The notes under the pieces: generated by a model | The model's input: only the letters and a program-made list of their open reading frames with translations | The model's database searches: none | What the model was told of the DNA's origin: nothing | Shown: positions 12,501-22,048 of the stretch, in pieces | Layout: every line of letters begins with the position of its first letter | How positions within the stretch are numbered: the first letter of the stretch is position 1 | Program-made: the position numbers and the translations under genes | Assembly (NCBI GenBank): GCA_003116995.1 | Contig: BDSL01000014.1 | Location: 1-64,000 of the forward strand | DNA length: 64,000 nt | From: Yamagishiella unicocca | Taxonomy: Eukaryota; Chlorophyta; Chlorophyceae; Chlamydomonadales; Volvocaceae | Reading direction: 5' to 3'

Positions 12501-15500
12501 TGCTCCTGCTCCTGTTCGTTCTTGGATTGCCCGCCGGGGGCTCTCGACTGCGGGTCCCCTATGACGCTGCTCCCCGTGCCCGACCCAGTGGACGCCGACT
12601 CGTCGCCCTCCGGGCTCCCACTGGACGGGTTCGAGCCCCACGGCCCGCCCTCGCCGCCGACAGCCGGCGCCATGCCGCCGCCCACGCCACCGTACGGCGC
12701 AGCGGCGGTGGTGGCGGCCATGTGTGTGCCGCTCGGCCCGGCCGCCGCGGCCGCAAACCGAACGCTCCCCATCATGCCGTACTGCAATGCGGCGGCGTCC
12801 GCCGTGCCGTACGCGCCCCCTGTGCCCGAGACGTACATCTGGGGTACTGCAAGCTGACTGCCGTACATTAAACCCCCGACGGTGCCGCCGTCGGTGGGCG
12901 AGTATAGCGGGTTGCTGATGGTGCCCTCGGCCACCGGTCCCGCGGCCGGCCGCCGGCCGTAGCGCCAAGTGCCGCGTTGGCTGCAGCCGGCACTGCTCCT
13001 CGCGGCGGCTGACGGCCGCTGGGGTGGCGGCGGCGGCGGCAGCCGCGGCTGCCGTCGGAACAGCGACGGCGGCAGAACCCCGCACTCGCGCGCCCGGGCT
13101 GTCCCCAGCTCCGACCAGCCGGCTTCGATCGGCCGGGTGGGCTGAGAGGACACCCGTGGGGGGCCGGGCGAGCGGCGGAGGCTACCGGCAACTCCACCGC
13201 GGGCTGCCCGGCAGGTCTCAACCATGTCCACCAACGTCCGCGGGCGCCGGAACGGCTGCGGCTGCGGCGCTCCGGCCGCGTCGCCCAGCTGGCGCTCCGT
13301 GCTGGCGCTCCAACATGCCAACTCCTCGCCGCCGCTGGCCGCGCCGCCCGGCAGGCAGACGACCGCTGCGCAGTCCGTCAGCTGCTCCACGGCCTCACCG
13401 ATTGGCGCCGCCGCGAAGCGCAGCTGCCTCGTCGGCCTCTTTATTGACATGCGGTGGGCCTCCGCGACTGCCGCGGGCAAGGCACGGGTCGGGATCACCA
13501 GCGGATAACGAACAATCAAGGGGCAAGAGTCTCGAGCCACCACACAGCAGGACACCAGGGGCATATTACGGTTGGGTTGCGCCTCACGTACGCCTCACGT
13601 ACGCCTCACGTACGCCTCACGTACGCCTTACGTACCGCTCTCGTACCCCGCAACCTGGGACCCGTCCCACCGCCTCCCGTCCCTCTCGCACCTCTCATCA
13701 GCTGCAGCTGGTCCATCCGTGCCTGCGCATTCACGTCCCCAGCCTCCAGATCCCCTCCGACACCGCCCATGGCCGCCAGTGCAGCCGGGTACGCGCCAGG
13801 TGGAGGCGGAGGCGCGTTGGGGCTCGCGACGCCTGGTATCTCGGTCTCTTCTCCGTCGTCGTCGTGCTCTAGGCCACCCATGCCCTGAATCTTACGCCAC
13901 AGGTTGCGCGCCTCGCGAGCAGTCTTTTTCATCACCCATCGCAAGTTGCCCGACATCAGCGCCATCGCAAACAGGCACAGGCAGGAGATCCACACGATCT
14001 GGTACACGACGCGGTTGTAGAGCAGCAGTAGAGCCATCATGAACACCAGCAGCCAGGCGTGACTGTACACCTCGTTCAGCTCAGCCTCCAGGCACTGCTC
14101 GCACATGTTGAGGAAGTTGAAGTTACGCAGCACAACGGAATGCGCGCGGAAGCGCTTCTCGCACATGAAGCGCAGCAGCGAGTAGAGGTCCTGGTCGACG
14201 AAGCCGTAGGCGTCGCGCCATGTCTCGCGCAGGCGCAACATCAGACGGCGGTTGGTTGGGTCGTTGGCGCGCTGGATGACGGACGATATGCTGTCGGGGG
14301 GGGAGGGTAAAAGAGAATCCGCGAATCCACGGACGCCCGGGGGGTTAGGGTGGAGACGTGGAAACAACGCGGGCAAGCAGCCGCAGGGCGGCGTGACGGT
14401 GGCAGGGGGAAGAAGGGATGAGTTTTAGAAGCAGGGTGACGGTGGCAGGGGGAAGCAGCGTGACGGTGGCAGGGGGAAGAAGGGATGAGGCTCCTGCCGC
14501 CGCAACTACACCGCCGCCACATATACATTGGAGCAATCTACGTGTGGCTGCTTCGAAGGGGAGACATTGCCGTGTCTCAGCCCCTGGGGTATGGCACGCG
14601 CCCGGCAGGAAAACACGCCAGAGTGGGCGTTACACTGGGTGGTGTCCCTAACGCGACGCTTCGCGCCCGCAGCTCGCGTTTGACCGGCTCCCCGCACGGC
14701 CCAGCAAATCGCCGCGCCCGCAGCTGACACGCAACGGTAACGGTAACGGTAACCGCAGGGCCCTACGCTCACCGCAGGTAGGCCACGGCCGGGATGTTCT
14801 GTTCCTTCCTGGCAGTGCGCTCCAACACACTCCACTTGGACAGCTGCGAAGGTCGGCAGCCAGAAGGTGGGCAGCGGCAAGTCATGGACGCCTGCAACCC
14901 GGTGCTAGCTATGGCTGCCCCCGAGGAGCCCGAACTTCCTGAGCGGCTCCTTTGCCAGAGCTAAACTACATTGAAAATACTCGTTAGAGGTATGTGGCTT
15001 TACTACGTCAAGCTTAAGAAGCGACATATCCATGCATCCGTACGGGGAACAGTAGTTAAACTTTGGTAAATTACCCGCTCGGGATATCCACACAGCAGAC
15101 TCCCTCCCGCGGGTTTACGCTAAATGTGTAACATGCAATCCTCCATCCGGCTCTCGCGGCGCGGCGCGTCAAGTTGACATAGCCCAGCCGCACACGGCAA
15201 GGCCCCGTCGTCCGTGCCGCCCGCTCGTCTCTTCCCGCGACCTCTAGGAAGGAGCCAGGTGGCTCCATATCAGCCTCGTCAGCTTCATCGGCGAAAGACT
15301 CGATGCTCTGTGGGATGCTGGCCGGATGCGCTCACCTTCACATTGGTAATGACACTGGTCAGGAGACTGAACAGGATGTGCACGATAGCCAGATAGAAAA
15401 GCAGGTAGTGGGCTGCGTGGATGACGCTTCTGGGAAAAACCTGCCGATACCCGACGTTACACGAATACGTGCCGTACGCCACGGGCGCTGGCGGAGGAGA

Positions 15501-16084
15501 AGGTGGGCTATCTTCGTTCGCGCTTTGCCCTTTATGATAAGGTATGCATATCTGTTGCAGCGACGGCTGCAGGGGGGAAGGTCCAGGGGCAGGGGGGAAA
15601 GGGGGCGCTGATGGAATGGCAGCAGGAACAGCGACAACCACTCTGGCTGCATCTACTGGTAATACCCAGCATGCTTACACCTGTGTGCGCTCAACAACGA
15701 AAATCCAATGCGCACCTCGAGGAATAGAAGCACCAGTGACACCACGCCCAGCGCTAGAAGCTCTTCTTTGACTCGAGCAAGCCAGTTTGCCCTTCTTCCA
15801 CGTAAGATATTGTTGAGGAATGTAAGGAGACCCTGCACGGAATGCACGCTAGCTGTAATTTCCGGCAAATTGTACCAAGGGAGCTTTTGGATGACACCGA
15901 TGGAGCAATTTATTCACTCTTACCACAAGCAGGTCCCAAAACAGCGTTATGAAGAGGAAGACAAGGAAGAGCGCCGTGAGCTCCCACCTGCAGTCGCCTT
16001 GTGGATGTTAACAATCCCCTGTCGGCCCACAGCTTGACATCCAACTTACCCTTGCATAACCGGCTTCTCGCCTATATATGCCAT
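9532..16084 (-). CDS. MLO: MLO-family seven-transmembrane protein with C-terminal EF-hand pair
   Basis: Probable plasma-membrane MLO protein (plant MLOs are calmodulin-binding Ca2+-linked membrane proteins). Ten exons sum to 3147 nt, exactly in frame (about 1048 aa): 16050-16084, 15924-15987, 15716-15832, 15336-15566, 14773-14843, 13636-14290, 12102-13141, 11375-11610, 10602-10829, 9532-10001. MLO signatures: WELTALFLVFLFITLF (TM1, about 13-30), RVKEELLALGVVSLVLLF (TM2), QQICIP in the first loop, HAAHYLLFYLAIVHILF (TM3), TMs in AWLLVFMMALLLLY and beyond, RPFLLLWLFNIIFAQASL, then YIWLPVVLTNLMLVMY. A low-complexity loop of about 300 aa separates TM5 and TM6. Exon 9 (about 817-892) carries two canonical EF loops, DEDGSGALSFGE and DIDNSHSIGFDE, where plant MLOs have a calmodulin-binding helix. 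The MLO call is firm from motif order. The EF-hands are in phase with the preceding exon, so the fusion looks genuine. An alternative splice (donor 13647, acceptor 13467) also keeps frame. Confidence 0.82.
10011..10058 (+). repeat. Interstitial telomere-like repeat in the last MLO intron
   Basis: TTTTAGGG, TTTAGGG and degenerate relatives repeat about six times. TTTTAGGG is the Chlamydomonas telomere unit and TTTAGGG the plant/Volvox type. Read with the gene, the CCCTAAA-rich strand ends about 10 nt before the CCGCAG acceptor of the last exon, so it supplies the branch/pyrimidine region of that intron. Confidence 0.85.
13580..13634 (-). repeat. 11-bp tandem repeat made of splice-donor-like units
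   Basis: Five head-to-tail copies of an 11-bp unit, GTACGTGAGGC on the gene strand, the first one GTACGTAAGGC. The unit adjoining the exon is the apparent 5' splice site of MLO intron 6, and each further copy is again a consensus-like GTACGTGAG donor. Because 11 is not a multiple of three, use of another copy would shift frame. Confidence 0.9.
14393..14479 (+). repeat. 20-bp direct repeat, three copies, in MLO intron 5
   Basis: GTGACGGTGGCAGGGGGAAG at 14393, 14436 and 14460, with partial extension of the similarity (AAGGGATGAG) in two copies. Confidence 0.85.
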
Positions 16085-19000
16085 TTTCCCTTGTTCCTAC
16101 ACGGCGCCACAGCACCAGGCCCCGGTGTACGTATTTGGCGCTACTCCAGTTACGCGGATGCTGCAAAGATATTGATAACTCCACTACTAGCGATATGTCG
16201 CTGCGAGACCACATTCGGCCATTGCAGCGTTCGCTCCCTTATTGGACGCCGTTTCCTCTATTCACAGGACTGGGGTACTTTGGGTTTGTAAGGGATGCAG
16301 GCATTATAGTAATCATAATGTAAATGCCTTGGTAACGAAGCTTGGGTGATGAATTTGGGCATGCAGGTGAAAGTGTAACGGCTTCGCCACCATATGGCTG
16401 CAACCTTCAGCGGCCCACGTGTTCATGTGACCCAAGCTAGCCTCATAAACTCTGGCTAGCGCAACAAGAAATGTAATTGCCTGCATAGAAGCTCATCGTT
16501 TCAGGTTTACGTAGGCGCAACATTGTACTGCGTCGGGTCGCTAATGGTTGACGTCTGCTCTCTGACGGTTTCCTCGTGCATTGTGAAGAGCATAAGCTTC
16601 AAAAGCAAGCTGTTTCAGCAAGGGTCAGGTAACGGCTGTGTCTGCGATTCGTCGATCACAAGTCCAAGTCCGTAGACAGCCCTTCGAGAGCAGGAGCGCA
16701 ACCGCAAAAGGCTCGACAGCCGTCACCTATTGCATCCGCGGTATGATCGTGTTGTGGCCGCAACTTGCTGCTGCCTTGGATTGCAGACACACTAGACACC
16801 TTTAGAAGCCCATTCATCATGTCTCCGGCCCCTTCCTAAGAAGTTCCTACACAGGCCCACCCTGCCCAAGGAGGCATGAGGTACATGGTATTTAGTTGGA
16901 AATCGTGAATGGCCATGGAACATGCCCAGACTTTTGCAAGAAGAACATGTTACATTGCTGCCTTGAAGGTTAGGTACTGAGCGTCGTACTGTGTTGCATG
17001 ATTGGTTGCATATCCTCGTAATGATGGCCTTACGAGCTCCAAGAGCTTGAAGTCAACCGGTCAACCTATCCTTATGATGGTCAAGGTGAGGTGGGCTTCC
17101 TTGCCTTGGGCTGTGATACCCCCTGGTGTCTCTGACACACTAGCTCGACCATTGCTCGACGCGGCCCGACGCTAAAGATTGTTGTGCGCAGCAGTGCGTG
17201 GGTTGCATGTCTCATTCATCGCCATACGCACGTGCTCAAATATTTTTGGGCATCGGCAGCTTACAACGGCGTACGACGACGGCTTGGCACTCGGGCCCGC
17301 CGTTCGCCCTCTTACGGTAACGGTATGCCGTTACGTAGCGTTATGCTGTCATGGCGATGGCTGGCTTGGCTGCCTTGACCTAGAATAAGACGTTACAGTG
17401 TCCTCAAGCCCGGGCGAGCCCAGGAGAAGAAGAGGGGCCCGTGACTGTCGTGTACATCGATAATGTACCAAGCCGCAAATGACCCAAGATTGCGTCCAGA
17501 AAGCACAGAGGGTTGCTCAGTCCTCCAGACAATACTGTCGTCTGGACCAGGGCTCGTCCGAACAGGTCTTAACAGATTGAGGACACTGTTACATCTTCCT
17601 ATAGATGTGCTGTTGTGCTCGTACGTCCTCAGGGCGGGGTGTCCCCTGGTCGCCCTTGCACCCAACCGTGTGTCAGGCCTGGTCCGAGCACGCAACATGG
17701 CTTGTTTGCAAGCAACTCAGCCGGTTTGGAGTACGACGCGTAAAGCAAATTTGATCTGGGTTCGCCGGGCTTGCGGACACTGTGTTGTTCAAAATCCGTT
17801 TCATCCCCAACGGACGCTTACTCCAGGCATCCCGGTGTCCGTGTGGTGGCGCACACTAACGCACGGCGGCCCTGTCGTGACACAATACGTGGTCGACAAA
17901 ATGCTGGCACGACCATTAGCAGCGGCGGCTCGATAGAACTCGGGAGGCAGCAAGACAGGGTAATCATGTACGACAGCCACGGTTGTAAGCCGCTCGGCGC
18001 TGCTATACAAGCACTCGAACCCGATGTACATCATCTCGAGCATTACCTTTTTAGTGCGACCAGCTGGCCCCTAGTCAAGTACACACACTTAGCACGAGAA
18101 ATGTCCGTGCCAGGACGGTGTCACGACAGCCCTGGACAACACCCACGAAAATACCCCACGCGAACCGACCGGTGTAAACGGATTTTCTGCCCCACAAAGA
18201 GAATTTCAGCACTTTGGGCATTCCCAAAACCACGACCAACAGCGCAAGCAGGACAGGGAGAGGCAAACTGGGCAGACGGAGTCCCAGGCGCGCCCACCAA
18301 CGCAGTCTCGGACACCAAAACAAATATAGCCTGACTGAGCACATCGCCCATTCGAAGGCCCCAGACGGGAGGGACAGAGGCCCACGAGGAGAACCCTCCA
18401 GGAGTCCCCCTGCAGGCAGGGGGCAGTCAACGCACCGCAAGCGACGACCAACCACACTGAGGGCAGCTTGGGCGGGCCCGATATCGCCTACACACGGCCC
18501 GCGACACACCCGACTGCTCAAAACCCCGCAAGCGGACCCAAATATCAGCAACTGCAACGAACGCACGGCACCATGCTGGGCCGCCTCCCTAGGCCCGGCA
18601 ACCCTGGCCGGCGGGGCATTTCCCGGAGCGTGTAGCGGGGTAGGTGGATCGCACTGCGGGCGGCCATAGCGACACACACAGCTCACAGCCCGGGGAGTAG
18701 GGCTTGCACCAGCTCGTTCATGACGCGTGCTCCAGTTACATAAGTTTCTTGCAGTTGGGGGGGGGTATCATAGATGTTTACAAGGTGTTGAGAATCTGCC
18801 GCACAGCTAATTTGTTCGTAAGCTATCCCTACCGAATCAAATAATTCGAGTTCCACCCGTGTGTGTTCGCATTGTTGGTGGGATATGTATCAGCTATGTA
18901 GGGCGCCGAGTTGCATTTGAGGAGGTGGTGCTCAACAGAACCGGCAGCCGCAGCCAACCAACGCGCACGTAAGATTATCAGTGTCTTCATAATTGTAATG

Positions 19001-19500
19001 ACGCAATTTCGTTATGTACGCTGCGCCTTGCGTCCTGCCATAGCCGTTTCTCATCCGATGGGAGTCATGTACGTCCTGACAGCTTGGTTACACCGCGCGC
19101 CGGCACTTCGCGCTACAGGCTCAGCAGACCGCTCCCCATGTGCTTATGCCGCACATGCTCACGCACCTTAGGCGAAGACGGGCGCAGCTTTTAGAAGGAC
19201 GTATCTAGACTAGGACGTATCGTTGGAGGTGCGAACCTGTGCGAACATCTCGTGCGGAGAGAAACGCAAGCGATGCTCCTTCGGTTTCATAAAAATAAAA
19301 GCTGCGGGATTCATCATTGAGTCGACGCATCGGTAGCATGTCAGGTCGAGCCGGGCGGGGTGTGTTGGACGTTCACAGGTGACATCAGGTGTCATCACGC
19401 ATGCCGTCCTATGGACGGCACTCAGAGCGATCAGGGCGGCAGGGGCAGCAGAGGCCCCTCCGCCACGTCCGACACATGCGGGAGACAGGCAGGGCCGCTG
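16085..19500. other. Intergenic upstream of MLO, no supported gene
   Basis: 3.4 kb upstream of the MLO start. Somewhat lower GC up to about 17.1 kb. Open frames on both strands (for example around 17463-17936 and 18075-18686) show no domain, conserved motif or splice continuity. The proximal part should contain the MLO promoter. Confidence 0.45.
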
Positions 19501-20750
19501 CTCACGCATCGCACGTCAGCCGTGCCCAGGTCATCGCCATCGTCGCGCAGCGTGAGGCGGACGAGGGGCCGGGATGCTGCGTGGAGGAGAGCCAGTTAGA
19601 CCTGAAGCGCCTGCTGCCAGGGATGCAAAGTCCGCCGTTGCGGCGGCACCACCATCGCCGAGCACAAACCGCGCCTCGCCCCAAGCGAGCATAGCGGGCC
19701 AGCATGGGACCTGGCAGCGGCAGGGCGCCGAAACCACCAGCCACGGGGTGGCCGAGTAGGTGTGCAGGGGCACCCGTCAGGCGGCGGCCCACATCAGCCG
19801 GGCCCTGGCCGCGGTCGATAACCCGGGCGGCCTGGCTGACGAGGGTGTCCATGAAGGCAGTGGGTGGAAGGCCAGAGTGCGCTACGTTACATGTCAACCG
19901 GTGCAGGCCAAACGTGGCCGACTCGGCCGCCCGCCCGAAGGCGGAGAAGCCCAAGTGAGCGGCCTTCTTCATCCTGGCAGGCACCGCGCCAGCCTGCTTG
20001 TCCAAGTCTAGGGGTGAAAAATATAATCCGCGAATCCACGGCCGACAAACCAAGGACGTTGAAGATGGTGGTCCAGAAGAGATGGGAAGGCTAGGGTGAG
20101 GCCGTGGGGGCCTTCGTGAAGGGCGGGTGAAGGACCCCGGCTGAAGAGACGACGCGGAAGCCTGCTAGGGCGGGAGGAGCTGGGGCGCCGGCAGCTGGGG
20201 CCGGGGCGGCGGCGGGGGTCACCGCAGCGGCAAGGGTGGCCGATCGAAGCAGCGGCAGGGGCCACCGAGGGGGTGGCGGACCCTATATGGAGTAGCTCCA
20301 CGTTGTCCAGGTTCAGATGCTGACCAAAAGGGGGAGCAAACGTGTCCATGCAGCGACGGAAATGGGGCACCTCCTCGGGACCGCATCACCTCCCGTGTCA
20401 TCGGCAAACTGGACGGCAGTAACAGGGCTGGCGTCCACAGCCAGGGGAGCCCCAACTCTACAGTGCTGCAGCCAGCTCAGCAGAGTTTAGGCGGCAAAGA
20501 GGTGCAGCAGGGGCGCCACCTGGCGCCCCTGCCGCATCCCCGCAGCTAATTTGTTTGACGAAGGTGGTGGACCATGGTGGACCTTTCACCATGACCTTGC
20601 ACCAGAGCGCTGTGACAGCAGGGTGGTGGAGATCAGGAGGCGGATCCAGGCTAAAAGGACAGGGCCAACCCGAGGACGTCCATGGCAGCATAGAGGATAC
20701 TTTATAGCACGCCTGCTGGCATTTGGGTGTCGCTGTGTAGATGTGCGCCA
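19500..20750 (-). mobile_element. Decayed non-LTR (L1-like LINE) reverse transcriptase remnant
   Basis: Minus-strand translation gives VTAVQFADDTGGDAV near 20410 (RT palm motif with the FADD catalytic box), then MDTFAPPFGQHLNLDNVELL (the conserved segment after motif C), later AHLGFSAFGRAAESATFGLH and GHPVAGGFGALPLPGPMLAR, which match the thumb and C-terminal portion of LINE ORF2 proteins. These blocks sit in different frames with in-frame stops between them. The element is inactive and both ends are undefined. It differs from the intact LINE at 38.7-41.4 kb (FADD instead of YADD, GC-rich coding), so it belongs to another family or is much older. Confidence 0.75.
20022..20092. repeat. Dispersed about 70-bp repeat, copy A
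   Basis: Shares about 70 bp, with a few differences and small gaps, with 60734-60808 (PITH gene intron). Both run from an A/T-rich start through ATCCGCGAATC[C/T]ACGG to GATGGTGGTCCA. A shorter match to the first 30 bp lies at 14301-14333 in an MLO intron. Confidence 0.75.
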
Positions 20751-20851
20751 AATGATTATCTGCGTCTGTCTTCAGGATGTGCCCGTTTCTATAGTATTGT
20801 GGCGTGACGCGGTAGGCCTGACAGTGGTCAGCCGGAGTCGTGCGATCTAGG

Positions 20852-20967
20852 ATGCAGGGACGGCGGGCGCATTTATGCAGCGGAGAGAAGATAGTTCGTT
20901 GCAGTGTACATGCAGGGACGGCGGGCGCATTTATGCAGCGGAGAGAAGATAGTTCGTTGCAGTGTAC
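20852..20967. repeat. Perfect 58-bp tandem duplication
   Basis: 20852-20909 and 20910-20967 are identical over 58 bp, starting ATGCAGGGACGGCGGGCGCA. No divergence is visible, implying a recent duplication or an assembly artefact. Confidence 0.95.
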
Positions 20968-22048
20968 ATCCTGAGCATTGGGAATCCGCTTGCAACAACG
21001 AAGACTCCTTATTAGCTCGGCTAGTAAAGCTTAATAGAAAATTCCAGGCAATGTCAGGGCAGGCCCTTGGTGTAGTATATCATCACAATACGCGACACGT
21101 CTGGCATTGCCCTTGCATGCATGCCAGCGCAGGTACATCGCTGCGCACTCCTCCTGCAGCGTGCTGTCACACATTTTTGCCAAGAGTTTTGCAGGAGCAT
21201 CCTCCGAACAAGGTTGTTGAAGATAGCTAAATATCTTCACCACGCTAACGATGACCCGCCTGTTTCGGTCTTCCTCCGCGCTCAAATGCGGAGCATCATC
21301 AACAGGACTTTATGACACTGCAATTGAATATAACCAACGACTCACCTATGCCGGCCAGTCCTGTCATGCACTGCAGCGCCGCACTCAACGGTTATGTTTG
21401 CGACGGCAAGTTTCTCTAACAATGGGCAATCCGTAACGCATTTCACCACGATCCAAGTTAATGAATGTATCGTAATGGCAAGTAAATCAACGTTAACTGG
21501 GATTGACTACTCGTGCTATCGCCTAGTCACCTTGTTACATCCAAAAGGCCGTCACTACGACCGTTTACTGCAAGGATAATGACATCAAAATTTCTAGGCT
21601 GTCGCCGCACGTTTGTTGCTCAAGGTCATCTCACGAAGTTCATCAGGTTCTTCGCCAGTGCTGTCGAAGATCGGCAGTTGGGGCGTTCTATCAACAACAG
21701 AGTATGAAACACCTAATCAGAGCAACGTGTTGACATGGATTGGGGCTGGCTCTGTATTTCAGAGATAATCGCTCGCTTCGTCCATCGTACATATTATCCA
21801 GTACGTGTGCGACGTTCAAGGGTGGGTACGATACACCATTGTGCATGTGTCGCATCAGTGATATCACGACTTCCACTTTACTGTGGAATATACCTGTTTT
21901 TTCTTGTTCCATGGGCCTCTTTGCTCGTCGGCGGGACCATCCAAGCCTCAGCTTCAGCACTCACTTACTCACGACACCCAAAGCTATAGCTTCAAAAAAC
22001 GATTTAGATTATTCCCTTACGATAGATATCACGGTTGTCATGATTTAG
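20968..22048. other. Upstream region of the BTB gene
   Basis: About 1.1 kb, noticeably AT-richer than the genes. No gene, repeat or clear promoter element recognised. Confidence 0.4.

Noticed and set aside
17463..18686. Overlapping open frames on both strands upstream of MLO
   Set aside because: High GC makes long chance frames common; no family similarity or splice continuity.
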